Shown one piece after another: positions 16,392 through 25,194 of a stretch of 31,987 nucleotides of DNA (position 1 is its first letter; each line of letters begins with the position of its first letter). The notes beneath the pieces are model-generated. The model worked only from the letters and a program-made list of their open reading frames with translations, made no database searches and was not told the DNA's origin. Origin of the DNA: an uncultured candidate division Zixibacteria bacterium (GTDB taxonomy: Bacteria > Zixibacteria > MSB-5A5 > GN15 > FEB-12); contig CAJVYT010000008.1 of the NCBI GenBank assembly GCA_913009765.1, positions 1-31,987 on the forward strand, written 5' to 3'. The translations under genes were made by a program, and so were the position numbers.

Positions 16392-17366
16392 TTATTGCTT
16401 CTCTTGTTCATTAGATTGTTTAACCTGGAAATTTACTAATTGATCAACCACATACAAAGGGCGGTTTTTAGATTCTTCAAAGATTCTCCCTATATATTCA
16501 CCTATTATGCCAAGCATAATTATCTGAAAGCCTCCCATAATAATTACTGTAATAATAACAGTAGCTATGCCGGGAGCCGATAAAGAAGTGAATATCCTCA
16601 GATATAAAATAAAAAGCCCCCCTAAAATACCTATCCCTACTACTACTGACCCAAAATAAGTTGCGATTCTAAGAGGTACATTAGAAAAAGAGAATACGGC
16701 ATCCAAAGCAAAATTTATCATCTTCTTTAAGGGATATTTTGTCTTGCCGGCATATCTTGTGTCCCTGTGATAAACAAGGGGGGTACTCTTAAATCCAACC
16801 CACGGAATCATCCCTCTGATGAAACGGTGTTTCTCTCTCATCTGCCTGAGGGCCACTAACACGCGTCGGCTGAAAAGACGGAAATCACCCGTATCAGGGG
16901 GTATTGCAATATTACACAGCTTGTAAATAAGTTGATAGAATATTTTGGCCGTGACCTTTTTGAAAAATGGTTCCCCCTCGCGTTTATCCCTTTTCCCATA
17001 AACTATATCGTATCCGTCGCAAGCCTTATGATACATATCTTCAATAAGCTCAGGCGGATCTTGAAGGTCTGCATCAATTATGGCTATATAGTCAGCTTCC
17101 GCATGGTCGAGACCGGCAGTAACAGCAATTTGATGACCAAAATTTCTGCTAAGATTAACAATCTTCATAAAGTCATGTTTCTCTGCATGACGGTTTAACA
17201 ACTCCAGGCTTCTATCTGTAGAACCATCATTTACGAAAATATAACTTATGTTCACCGAATTCATTTTCTCTTTAAGCGCTAACAATCTTTTTAATATTTC
17301 ATTAATGCAGGGTTCTTCATTATAAACAGGTATAATAACTTCTATTTTTTCCTTTTGCTGTAGCAT
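16392..17366 (-). CDS. GtrB/DPM1-like polyprenyl-phosphate glycosyltransferase (GT2, 324 aa)
   Basis: The GT2 domain starts EVIIPVYNEEP (9-19) and includes FVNDGSTDRS (44-53), LSRNFGHQIAVTAGLDHA (72-89) and the metal-binding IDADLQDPPELI (97-108; Asp98, Asp100, Asp103). HRFIRGMIPWVGF and TKYPLKKMI are signature stretches of the DPM1/GtrB/ArnC group. Two transmembrane helices at about 230-255 and 265-290, followed by IIGEYIGRIFEE, are typical of GtrB. It should move a sugar from a nucleotide donor to undecaprenyl phosphate at the cytoplasmic face, supplying the GT-C enzymes encoded downstream. The ATG overlaps the previous methyltransferase gene by 25 bases and is preceded by GGAGG 12 bases away. 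I cannot tell which sugar is used. Confidence 0.93.
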   Translation of the reverse strand: MLQQKEKIEVIIPVYNEEPCINEILKRLLALKEKMNSVNISYIFVNDGSTDRSLELLNRHAEKHDFMKIVNLSRNFGHQIAVTAGLDHAEADYIAIIDADLQDPPELIEDMYHKACDGYDIVYGKRDKREGEPFFKKVTAKIFYQLIYKLCNIAIPPDTGDFRLFSRRVLVALRQMREKHRFIRGMIPWVGFKSTPLVYHRDTRYAGKTKYPLKKMINFALDAVFSFSNVPLRIATYFGSVVVGIGILGGLFILYLRIFTSLSAPGIATVIITVIIMGGFQIIMLGIIGEYIGRIFEESKNRPLYVVDQLVNFQVKQSNEQEKQ

Positions 17367-18271
17367 GATGTTATGACACCTCCATTTTCCAAAAATACGG
17401 AATCATAGATGCTGAAAATTATTGCCGGTAAAGAAAAAAACAGGGCCAACACATAATTGTACAGATCAAGAAAGAAAAGACTCTCCCTGCTCATGTTGAA
17501 AGTCAGGCCCCGCTTTTTTCTGGAGTAAAGGTAATTATGAATTACATTGCACTTATTCATAAACCCCTGGAGATATCCAAAGATATTATATGCATACGAT
17601 CTAAAAATATGAACCCTGTCAAATCCAAAGGTTTCCAGCAGTCTGTTCAGCGAGTCTGAAGAAAACTGGTGAATGTGATTCGGTAGATCATAGAATGCAT
17701 AATCCTCTGCGAACAGTTTATATTGCAAAGAATTATTATTAGGGACAGAAACAATGATACCTGTCTTATGGTCAGAAAGGTTGCTGATATGACTAAATAT
17801 CCTATTTATCTCTCCTTCAGGTAAATGCTCCAGGGAATGCCAAAATGTTACCACTGTCGGCGCTTCATTAATTTCGGAGATAGATGTCTTAATATTTAAT
17901 TTCAGCACTTCTCTGGAAAACCGTATGCATTCCGGCGTTATTTCAATTCCGGCATAATGACCAAACTGGTCTTTATTATTGTAAAGAAACTTGCCTGAAG
18001 CAGAGCCGATATCAAGAAGGAAATCATGGCTTTCGGAACAGCTATCAAGCATTTTTTTTCTGAACCTGTCCAGGATATCAAATCTGCTGATCTCTTCTTC
18101 TGACAGGATATCGTTAATTATATGTTTTTGCTCCTTGTTCTCCCGGAGAATCTCATGGCCGCAGTTTGAACATTTAACATATGCATTTCCCCCTGAATCC
18201 GGAATTAATTTACCGCTGCATATAAAACATTCATCCTTTGATTTTTCCCTGAGACGACTCTGCATGTCCAT
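17342..18271 (-). CDS. SAM-dependent methyltransferase with N-terminal zinc finger (309 aa)
   Basis: Cys15-x2-Cys18 and Cys34-x2-Cys37 form an N-terminal zinc-ribbon-like knuckle. The methyltransferase core follows: FLLDIGSASGKFL (84-96) as motif I, then TFWHSLEHLPEGEI, the HSLEH signature of Methyltransf_23-type enzymes, and IIVSVPNNNSLQ. PNHIHQFSSDSLNRLLETFGF is a conserved segment of the same group. Near the C-terminus a hydrophobic stretch (about 270-290) may anchor the enzyme to the membrane. The ATG at 18271 is used here, with another in-frame ATG two codons later. It overlaps the GtrB-like gene, suggesting joint action on a glycolipid. The methyl acceptor is unknown. Confidence 0.88.
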   Translation of the reverse strand: MDMQSRLREKSKDECFICSGKLIPDSGGNAYVKCSNCGHEILRENKEQKHIINDILSEEEISRFDILDRFRKKMLDSCSESHDFLLDIGSASGKFLYNNKDQFGHYAGIEITPECIRFSREVLKLNIKTSISEINEAPTVVTFWHSLEHLPEGEINRIFSHISNLSDHKTGIIVSVPNNNSLQYKLFAEDYAFYDLPNHIHQFSSDSLNRLLETFGFDRVHIFRSYAYNIFGYLQGFMNKCNVIHNYLYSRKKRGLTFNMSRESLFFLDLYNYVLALFFSLPAIIFSIYDSVFLENGGVITSCYSKRKK

Positions 18272-18326
18272 ACATTATCACTTTAATTATAAATATTGAT
18301 ATCTTTCATTTATACGAACTTGTTAT

Positions 18327-19733
18327 CTAAAACCAGTCTACCGATAACGCAGTCCTAATTGTCGAGAATAGGGTTTTGTTCTTAACAGAATGGACTAACC
18401 TTCTGATAATGTATCCCGGGTTCAAATAAAAACCTCGGTAGAATTTTTTTTGATACTTCTCAATTATCTCCCAATCAAGTGTGGGGTGTCTGTAGACTTC
18501 TTTTGGAGAAGTATACACATTATATTTTTTATAGTTTTCCGGTGGATATAATAGACCCAGTGCACTGTATTTCGAATGCAGGGGAGAGCCGGGAAAAGGC
18601 ATGACTAAACTTGCCTTGGCAAAATCAAGAGAAAGACTTTTAGCAAATCTTATTGTGTCCTGCATGGTTTCCTCTGTATCGTCAAGAAGTCCAAACATGA
18701 AATAACCGAAAACCTCTATCCCTGCTCTATTGGCCATTTTCACTGCAGATTCAATCTGCTGCAATGTAATCTTCTTGCCTAAATTATTTAATACTCCCTG
18801 ATTCCCGCTTTCAATTCCAAGCGCAATTCTGTAACATCCTGCTTTGCGCATTTTTATTAAGAGATCCTGGTTTACTCTATCTGCCCTGATCCCGTTTATA
18901 CATGCCCAGGTAATAGACAAATTTCTTTTGATTATACCATCGCAAATTGCTTCGGAACGTTTCATGTTTGACGTAAAGCCATCATCAGCTATGAGAAATT
19001 CTCTAACGCCGAGCTTGTAAAAAAACTCCATTTCATCAAGCACTCTTTCAGATGACTTCGGCCTGAAAGTTTGTCCATGAACAACTTTATTGCAAATCTG
19101 ACAGTCAAATGGACAGCCCCTGCTGGTTTCAATCCATATTACGGGATTTTGCCGTGCATGCATATTAGGCAGATAATATTTCGTGAGATCATAAAGAGCA
19201 TAATCCGGGAAAGGGTATTTATCCAGCTCCCTTAAATAACCGGGGTTTGGCCTGACATTAAGACTTCCATCTTCGTCCTTGAATGCTATACCTTCAATGT
19301 CTTTCGGGTTAATACCTTCAAGAAATTGCTTGAAGGATTTTTCTGATTCACCGATAAAAAGATAATCAAAGCAGTCATGTCTCAAGGTCTCTTCAACAGT
19401 CGAGCTTGCATGAGGTCCCCCTATTAAAATCTTAATCTCCGGCTTTTTCCTCTTTATAAATCCGGCTATCTCTACTACATGAAAATAAATAGCGGTTGTA
19501 CATGTTAAACATATATATGCCGGATTAAGTGATAATTTTTCCTCAAGGCAATTTTCATAATCATTGTAAAAAGTCAGATCCAGCACATCGGGATTGTATC
19601 CACTCTCTTTAGCGATGGCTCCCAGAATTGCAAAGGCTAACGGGGGCAGGTGAAAAGAGCCTACCTTAACTGAAACATTCTCGTAAACCTTTTTTTCATC
19701 AGGGATTATAAATAGTATATTGTTTTTGCTCAT
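18327..19733 (-). CDS. Cobalamin-binding-type radical SAM protein (468 aa)
   Basis: The N-terminal 130 residues form a B12-binding-like domain (LPPLAFAILGAIAKESGY, then LIGGPHASSTVEE and LFIGESEKSF). The radical SAM cluster motif is ETSRGCPFDCQIC (Cys207, Cys211, Cys214), followed by FLIADDGFTSN and GYFMFGLLDDTEETMQDTI. The layout is that of the other such gene at 14924-16336, but they differ clearly, so they are not a recent duplication. Expected chemistry is a radical methylation or carbon-skeleton change using SAM and perhaps cobalamin. It lies between a methyltransferase and the SDR fusion. No substrate can be inferred with confidence; an unusual sugar or lipid precursor is the best guess. 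Confidence 0.9.
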   Translation of the reverse strand: MSKNNILFIIPDEKKVYENVSVKVGSFHLPPLAFAILGAIAKESGYNPDVLDLTFYNDYENCLEEKLSLNPAYICLTCTTAIYFHVVEIAGFIKRKKPEIKILIGGPHASSTVEETLRHDCFDYLFIGESEKSFKQFLEGINPKDIEGIAFKDEDGSLNVRPNPGYLRELDKYPFPDYALYDLTKYYLPNMHARQNPVIWIETSRGCPFDCQICNKVVHGQTFRPKSSERVLDEMEFFYKLGVREFLIADDGFTSNMKRSEAICDGIIKRNLSITWACINGIRADRVNQDLLIKMRKAGCYRIALGIESGNQGVLNNLGKKITLQQIESAVKMANRAGIEVFGYFMFGLLDDTEETMQDTIRFAKSLSLDFAKASLVMPFPGSPLHSKYSALGLLYPPENYKKYNVYTSPKEVYRHPTLDWEIIEKYQKKFYRGFYLNPGYIIRRLVHSVKNKTLFSTIRTALSVDWF

Positions 19734-19810
19734 AGTTAAATTAGATATAAGGTGCCGGAAGAAAAGAAAATATCTCTGATCTTAAAGCGGAAAACAGCCC
19801 CTGTTATAAT

Positions 19811-21484
19811 CTACCTCATTCGTGCAAAGAGCATACCCCAGAATTTAACATTTAAATCCCTCGGCAAAAACTTTACAATGTTCAATAAAACCCTGGTTTT
19901 CAATCCTACAATAACGATCTTCTTTCGCTTATTAACGGCCTCGATTATCCTTTGAGCTACATACCCGGGTGACAACAGACCCTTACCTTCATTTATAATT
20001 TTTACGCCTGCACCTTTCTGAAAATTAGTGTAGGTGCCCGATGGTGAAAAGGTGATTACCTTATTGGTCTTTCTCAACTCATATGAAAGCGATTCGGACC
20101 AGTTGGAAAGAAAGGCCTTCGATGCCGAGTATAATGACATCCCCGGTAGAGGATTATATGCAATGCTACTTGCAATATTAACAATAACGCTTTCATTATT
20201 GATTAAATTATCAAGCAGTAATTTGGTAAAGAAAACCGGGTAGCAAATATTTATATCAACTGTCTTTTTGATCTTTTCCAGGTCAATTTCTTTCAGTGTT
20301 CCCCGGAATCCCGTTCCTGCATTATTAACCAAACAGAATATCTTATAACGACCGACCTTTTCCGCCAACTCCTCCACTTTATTGTAATCACCTAAGTCAG
20401 CCTTAAATATAAGCTGATTATTAAAGGAAGCGAGGTTGTCGGTATTCTTATCAATCAGAAGCAGTTTTTTATTCAATGCATCGAGTTTCCTGGAGAGCTC
20501 ATGTCCTATCCCGCTGTTTGCTCCTGTAATCACCCAATAGCCATTATGTTTGTTTGTAGAAATAGCATCATCTATATATTTTCTGAAATCTCTGGTCTTA
20601 CCAAGCTGAAAGTCGCTCTTGAAATCCCTGTCTTCAGCGCAAAGATAATCCAAAAAAAGATTTGAGACGGTTATGGGGAGCTTGTGATGCAAATTCTTAA
20701 AGAGAAAATGAAATCCTGGAATTTGAATTTGGCCTGCCTCTTTGTTTCTGACCTTTGAGTAAATAATCCTGAAAATATTCCCTATGGATAACGCCTCGGT
20801 CCCGGCAAAATAGATTTTATTGATGACTTTATCGTTATTTATACACCTTACAATAGCTTCACATAGATCGTCAATATGTATCAATGATACTTTGCCGGGA
20901 AAGTTGAGGTGAGAAACAGGGCTGTTCTCGAATACCATTGAAATGAATTTGTTGATATGGGAACTTGTCCTCATATCCTTGCCGTAAACCCATGTCGGCC
21001 TTATTATGATATAAGGTATTCCGCTGTTTAATATATATGTTTCAGATTTCAATTTTGATTTCCCATACTGAGACCTGGGATTAGGCAAGCTCTTAACTGT
21101 CAGGGATTTGCTGCAATCATCATCCTTCCTTCTGTCAACTGCCCCAATGGTACTGATAAAAATAAACTTTTTCAAACTCTTGCTGTTTTTCAGTATATCG
21201 ACTATTTGAACCGTAGGCTTGTAATTCACGCTGTCATAATCAATGTCACTGCCGAATGAAGGATTGGCGGCAATGTGGAAAAAATAATCACACTGCTGGA
21301 TTTCATCTTTGAATTTTGTTATTTCTTCCAAACTCCCGAACAGCCGGGTTATCCTGTTGTCGTCAAATTGAGCCTCTTTCCTCACCAGTAAAAAACACCT
21401 GTCATCAGGTTCCAAGGCAGGATAAAGTTTGGACATAAAGCTTTTTCCGATGAAGCCTGTCGCCCCTGTTATAAAAAATTTCAT
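19811..21484 (-). CDS. Fusion of an extended SDR (epimerase type) with a classical SDR (557 aa)
   Basis: Two complete NAD(P)-binding reductase units sit in one chain. The first (1-310) starts MKFFITGATGFIGKSF, has ISTIGAVD and Tyr140-x3-Lys144 (YGKSK), and IIRPTWVYG: an extended SDR. The second (315-557) has WVITGANSGIGHEL (317-330), LVNNAG (385-390), VNIASS and Tyr452-x3-Lys456 (YSASK): a classical SDR of the short-chain acyl or ketone reductase kind. Both catalytic pairs are intact, so two sequential redox steps are likely. The ATG at 21484 overlaps the stop of the radical SAM gene (ATGA), and I prefer it to the ATG at 21532, which would add 16 residues before the Rossmann strand. Substrate unknown. 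Confidence 0.88.
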   Translation of the reverse strand: MKFFITGATGFIGKSFMSKLYPALEPDDRCFLLVRKEAQFDDNRITRLFGSLEEITKFKDEIQQCDYFFHIAANPSFGSDIDYDSVNYKPTVQIVDILKNSKSLKKFIFISTIGAVDRRKDDDCSKSLTVKSLPNPRSQYGKSKLKSETYILNSGIPYIIIRPTWVYGKDMRTSSHINKFISMVFENSPVSHLNFPGKVSLIHIDDLCEAIVRCINNDKVINKIYFAGTEALSIGNIFRIIYSKVRNKEAGQIQIPGFHFLFKNLHHKLPITVSNLFLDYLCAEDRDFKSDFQLGKTRDFRKYIDDAISTNKHNGYWVITGANSGIGHELSRKLDALNKKLLLIDKNTDNLASFNNQLIFKADLGDYNKVEELAEKVGRYKIFCLVNNAGTGFRGTLKEIDLEKIKKTVDINICYPVFFTKLLLDNLINNESVIVNIASSIAYNPLPGMSLYSASKAFLSNWSESLSYELRKTNKVITFSPSGTYTNFQKGAGVKIINEGKGLLSPGYVAQRIIEAVNKRKKIVIVGLKTRVLLNIVKFLPRDLNVKFWGMLFARMR

Positions 21485-22716
21485 TGTTTCACGTTCCAAA
21501 GCTGCTGAGGAATATTTGATGCTTTTGGCCATTTCTTTTTGTCTCTATATTGAAGGTCCCTGTCCTGTCCATAAATATCATATTTGCGTTTTATCCCTGA
21601 TATTATTTCAAATAACTCTTTTTCCTCAACCGGTTTTAAACCTGAAGACTTGGTTTTAAGCTGTAAGAGCACCCTTTCTTTAAATGCAGATAATGACCTC
21701 ATGGAAAGGCTAATCTCCGGAAAGCTTCCAAAATTACATCCTGTACATTTTTGGGTTATTTTCTTGATCTTTTTACGAAAATCTCCGGATTTATAGATGG
21801 CTGGAAAATCAGGATCAAACACATATATATCCTCATCAAGCATAAAATCACAGCAGGGAGCAAAGCGCCCATCGGGTAAAATAACAAAATAAAGATCCGG
21901 TGAATCGCATACACCATTATGTCGCCAGTCAAGACTGCCGGTACTTGTGAAATGCAGGAGCGAATCAAGATAGTCATCAGAATCAAATAAATTATACCCT
22001 TCTCTCTTCTTCCTTTTCAGTCTTTCAATAAGTGATTTGATCTTCGGAATCTCTTCTTCTTTGAATTTGAAGTACTCATCATAGCCTCTAAAATTCATGG
22101 GGCTTTCAGGGGTCGTTATATGGACAGGCACTAGAGATAACATCCATCCTATCTGTGTCACAAAATCAAGCATCGCTTCTATTTCATCAATATTGTACCT
22201 TGATAGAACACAGCCTAATGCACAAATGGAATCTCTCTGTGGGAATATCTTTGATATATAAGAGATAGTTCTTATTGCATTGCTCCAGGAACCTTCGCGC
22301 CCGTTAATATAATCTGATAGATGCTCATCCAGAGAATCCAGACTAACATTGATATCCCTGGCACCGTACTCCACACACTTTACAATTTTATCTCTTTTTG
22401 AATATAAACCTGCTGTTTGCAGTCTAACATCCAGTTTTTTAGATTTAAAAATACGGACAATTTCTTCTATATCCTCTCTCATAAAAGGCTCTCCACCGGT
22501 TAATAAAACAACCCCTGTTCCGATCCTTACAAGATTATCAGCAATTCTTCCTATATCCTCTGTTTTAAAAGGCTCCAACATTTTATTTGCTTCCACAATA
22601 TTACACATCTTGCATTTTAAGTAACATTTGTTAGAAATATAAAACTGTACATAAAAAGGAGATTTTTTCGTCAACAATGCTTTTATCATTGATACTTTTG
22701 TTTGCAATGAAAACAT
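21481..22716 (-). CDS. Radical SAM protein with SPASM-like C-terminal cysteines (411 aa)
   Basis: The cluster motif is SNKCYLKCKMC (Cys31, Cys35, Cys38), followed by VVLLTGGEPFMREDI (69-83; GGEP at 74-77) and DINVSLDSLDEHLSDYING (121-139), the standard radical SAM barrel motifs. The C-terminal half has VCDSPDLYFVILPDGRFAPCCD (Cys270, Cys288, Cys289) and CTGCNFG (Cys324, Cys327), resembling the auxiliary-cluster region of SPASM or twitch enzymes. The start is ATG with GAGG five bases upstream. It shares a four-base overlap with the SDR fusion, suggesting that the radical product is passed on for reduction or epimerisation. Peptide, sugar and lipid substrates all remain possible; no small precursor peptide gene is visible nearby. 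Confidence 0.88.
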   Translation of the reverse strand: MFSLQTKVSMIKALLTKKSPFYVQFYISNKCYLKCKMCNIVEANKMLEPFKTEDIGRIADNLVRIGTGVVLLTGGEPFMREDIEEIVRIFKSKKLDVRLQTAGLYSKRDKIVKCVEYGARDINVSLDSLDEHLSDYINGREGSWSNAIRTISYISKIFPQRDSICALGCVLSRYNIDEIEAMLDFVTQIGWMLSLVPVHITTPESPMNFRGYDEYFKFKEEEIPKIKSLIERLKRKKREGYNLFDSDDYLDSLLHFTSTGSLDWRHNGVCDSPDLYFVILPDGRFAPCCDFMLDEDIYVFDPDFPAIYKSGDFRKKIKKITQKCTGCNFGSFPEISLSMRSLSAFKERVLLQLKTKSSGLKPVEEKELFEIISGIKRKYDIYGQDRDLQYRDKKKWPKASNIPQQLWNVKQ

Positions 22717-22846
22717 CTTTGCCTCACTTGAAGGTCTCTGGCACTTTGAATATTAATAACAGATAGTTACACTTTATGCTTATTTAGCCTTAAACAAAGA
22801 ACAGATTACAAGCAGTTAATTGGACTATTTAAAGGGACTGTTACAT

Positions 22847-23987
22847 CTACAGATTGATTACCCTTCCTTCTTTTAAACTTCTGTCACAGGCTTCCAGGAT
22901 TTTTATCACATCCAATCCTACGGCCCCGTCTATGAGCGGGCGTTCATTGTTCTTAACGCAGTTCATAAAATGCCCTACTTCTACCTTCAGCGCCTCGTCA
23001 TTGTCTAATTGGGGAATAAAAACATCTCCGCTGCGATATGCAGGTTTAAAGGGGGTTATTTCCATATTGTCTATGGATACCCCCTTGTCATAAAGCTTTA
23101 TCTTTTCTGAAGGTTCAACATCATTATAGAGCACCATCTTGTTGCTTCCCCCTATAAGCACCTTCCTTATTTTAACCGGAGACAACCAGCTTACATGGAG
23201 GTGCCCTACTACGCCGGAATCAAAAACAACCGAGATATGAGCCATTTCCTCCATTGATCCATATACGTGTTTTGTGCCTGTAGCAAGTACATTCAAAGGC
23301 TTTGAACCCTCAAAGAGATAGTTCATAATAGAGATGTCATGTGGCGCTAAGTCCCAGATAACGTTTATATCATTCTGGATAAGACCGAGGTTTATCCTTT
23401 CGGAGTCAAAATAGTAAATTTTCCCCAGTTCGTTATTGTCGATTAACTCTTTAATCTTCCTGACCGATCCGGTAAATAGAAAAGTGTGATCTACCATTAG
23501 GGTCAAGTTCTTCTTTTCAGCTACCTCGATAAGTTCTTCACACTCTTCCACTGAAGATGCCATCGGCTTTTCTATAAGAACATGTTTTCCGTGTTCAAGC
23601 GCAAGTTTTGCCATTTTATAGTGTGTAAATACTGGAGTTGCAATTGCGATTACATCAATATCTTTATCATTAATCAGGTCTTTATAGTTGATACATTCGT
23701 AAAAAGTCGTCATACCCGCGAAAGCGGGTATCCAGGAAACATGTAACTACCTGAAAAGACTGGATTCCCGTTTTCACGGGAATGACAAAAAACTGCTTTT
23801 CAGGATTTATTACGAGTTTATCATAGTTAACTGTAAATTTAATATTCGGGTAATGGAGCGAATATTTCTTGATGATATTTTCCTCAAGATCACATCCATA
23901 TTTAACATGACAACCTTCAAGTTGATAAAAATTTCTTAATAAATTAGGCCCCCAGTATCCAAGGCCTACTATGCCAACGTTAATCAC
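22847..23987 (-). pseudogene. Gfo/Idh/MocA-type sugar dehydrogenase (WbpB/WlbA-like), interrupted by a palindromic repeat
   Basis: The N-terminal piece (GTG at 23987, AAGGAG five bases upstream) begins MINVGIVGLGYWGPNLLRNF, the NAD-binding Rossmann motif. It runs in register with the family to YPNIKFTVNYDKL, then reads into a repeat and stops at 23682. The remainder continues in another frame: INYKDLINDKDIDVIAIATP, HGKHVLIEKP and WDLAPHDISIMNYL, ending at 22847. An ATG at 23713, inside the repeat, could start this piece, but it lacks the dinucleotide-binding glycines. The intact gene would have encoded about 350 residues oxidising a nucleotide sugar, probably at C3, feeding the adjacent aminotransferase. 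The residual reading frames look otherwise undamaged, so the disruption may be recent. Confidence 0.87.
23697..23815. repeat. 119-bp palindromic repeat element (REP/MITE-like) inserted in the dehydrogenase gene
   Basis: The ends are inverted copies: TCGTAAAAAGTC at 23697-23708 against TCGTAATAAATC read from 23815 on the other strand. Inside are two hairpins. TACCCGC-GAAA-GCGGGTA lies at 23713-23730, and ATTCCCGT-TTTC-ACGGGAAT at 23764-23783 (a GAAA loop on the minus strand). The halves are also inverted relative to each other (GTCAT...TATCCAG and CTGGAT...ATGAC). On the minus strand it is read as FFVIPVKTGIQSF and LDTRFRGYDDF, a translated signature that I recall from dispersed repeats in environmental bacterial genomes. 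It encodes no transposase. Flanks share AACTAT but no clean target duplication. Confidence 0.85.
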
Positions 23988-25099
23988 TAACTCTCCTTAT
24001 TTAAAAAATTATTGATAACGTCACAGACCTTCTCAACTTCAGGGATATTCAAGTGCGGTCCCATCGGTAGACTGAGTATTTCATCAGATAGTCTGTTAGT
24101 AAGAGAAAACTGTTCACTTAAATGAGAGAATTCTTTATAAGCGACTTGTTTATAAGGTGGAACCGGATAGTGGATGATAGAATCAATACCCTGGTCTTTT
24201 AAATAAGACATTAACTCATTTCTTCTTCCTGACCTTACAACAAACAGATGCCAAACATGTTTATTACCCTCAATGCAAACCGGTAATGTCAGATCCGGAT
24301 TGGTATTTAAATGTTCCAGGTAGCATTGTGCAGTTTTATTCCTTTGAGAGTTCCACCGGTCCAGATGCTTAAGCTTTATCCGAAGTATGGCAGCCTGAAT
24401 TTCGTCCAGACGGCTGTTTACTCCTTTCATGGAATTGTAATATTTTTTTTCCGAGCCATAGTTCCTGGCAGTACGTATATATTCTGCAACGGATTCGTCA
24501 TTTGTGGTAATTGCTCCTCCGTCGCCAAAAGCCCCCAAATTCTTTCCAGGATAAAAACTGAATCCGGCAGCATCCCCCAAAGAGCCTGCCCTTTTTCCAT
24601 AATGTTCTGCTCCATGCGCCTGGGCTGCATCTTCCAGTAATAAGATATTATTTTGTTCGCAAATGGGTTTGATTTTCTTGATATCCGCTGTCTGTCCATA
24701 AAGATGTACAGCGATCACAGCCTTTGTTTTTTTTGTAATAGCAGACTCAAGTTTTTCAGGATCCAGATTATGAGAAAGACCATCCGGCTCTACAAATACA
24801 GGTGTTGCACCTACGTTACTGACCGCAAGAATAGTTGCAATATACGTATTGGAAGGGACGATAACCTCATCACCTTGACTAATGTTATATGCTTTTAACA
24901 TAAGCTCCAGTGCGTCAAGCCCACTCCCGACAGTAACGCAATGACTGCACTGGCAGTATTGAGCAAACTCGCTTTCAAAGTTAGTCACATTTTCACCGAA
25001 AAGATAATGGCCGCTTTGTAGAACTTTTTTTACACTTTTATCAATTTCGTCCTGTAGTTCAGCATATGTTGCTCCGACGTCAAGAAACTTTACTCTCAT
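23987..25099 (-). CDS. DegT/DnrJ/EryC1/StrS sugar aminotransferase, FdtB/WbpE-like (370 aa)
   Basis: This is a PLP enzyme of the sugar aminotransferase family. [15 protein letters not shown] (57-71) and [14 protein letters not shown] (77-90) bind PLP phosphate and shape the active site. [10 protein letters not shown] (155-164; Asp157, Gln160) contacts the pyridine ring. Lys186 in [17 protein letters not shown] is the Schiff-base lysine. Length is normal. It should aminate a 3-keto or 4-keto nucleotide sugar; the closest patterns that I know are FdtB (dTDP-3-amino-3,6-dideoxygalactose) and WbpE (UDP-3-amino-glucuronate). Its TAG stop overlaps the GTG start of the dehydrogenase remnant by one base, the pairing expected for a WbpB/WbpE-like route. 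The start is ATG with AAGGG upstream. Confidence 0.93.
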   Translation of the reverse strand: MRVKFLDVGATYAELQDEIDKSVKKVLQSGHYLFGENVTNFESEFAQYCQCSHCVTVGSGLDALELMLKAYNISQGDEVIVPSNTYIATILAVSNVGATPVFVEPDGLSHNLDPEKLESAITKKTKAVIAVHLYGQTADIKKIKPICEQNNILLLEDAAQAHGAEHYGKRAGSLGDAAGFSFYPGKNLGAFGDGGAITTNDESVAEYIRTARNYGSEKKYYNSMKGVNSRLDEIQAAILRIKLKHLDRWNSQRNKTAQCYLEHLNTNPDLTLPVCIEGNKHVWHLFVVRSGRRNELMSYLKDQGIDSIIHYPVPPYKQVAYKEFSHLSEQFSLTNRLSDEILSLPMGPHLNIPEVEKVCDVINNFLNKES

Positions 25100-25194
25100 T
25101 GTTTTCCCTTCAGTTAAAAATTATGCCGTCATTTTAAATTTTAAGCATAATTGATTAGAAATGTAAGAACAAACATATCTATTTCAATAACACC

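Noticed and set aside
21485..21532. ATG at 21532 as start of the SDR fusion
   Set aside because: It would add 16 residues before the Rossmann strand and overlap the previous gene by 52 bases; the ATGA overlap at 21484 is the usual arrangement.
21756..21986. Same-strand open frame of 76 codons inside the radical SAM gene
   Set aside because: Hydrophobic by chance; the overlapping gene has intact SPASM-like cysteines across this stretch.
22717..22846. 130-base gap before the radical SAM gene as a promoter region
   Set aside because: Apart from a good GAGG ribosome site near the start codon I found no well-spaced -35/-10 pair and no strong dyad.
23677..23835. A perfect target-site duplication around the 119-bp repeat
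   Set aside because: Only AACTAT is shared at comparable positions; the surrounding 20 bases match at about half of positions, so I do not claim a true duplication.
24311..24640. Plus-strand open frame of 109 codons
   Set aside because: Antisense to the aminotransferase, whose active-site motifs are encoded here; all supported genes are on the minus strand.
24427..24699. Same-strand open frame of 90 codons inside the DegT aminotransferase gene
   Set aside because: Lies wholly within a strongly supported gene in another frame and has no family motif.
25100..25194. TTGTTC and TATGCT with a 17-base spacer before the aminotransferase gene
   Set aside because: Only three and four matches to consensus in AT-rich DNA; not better than chance.
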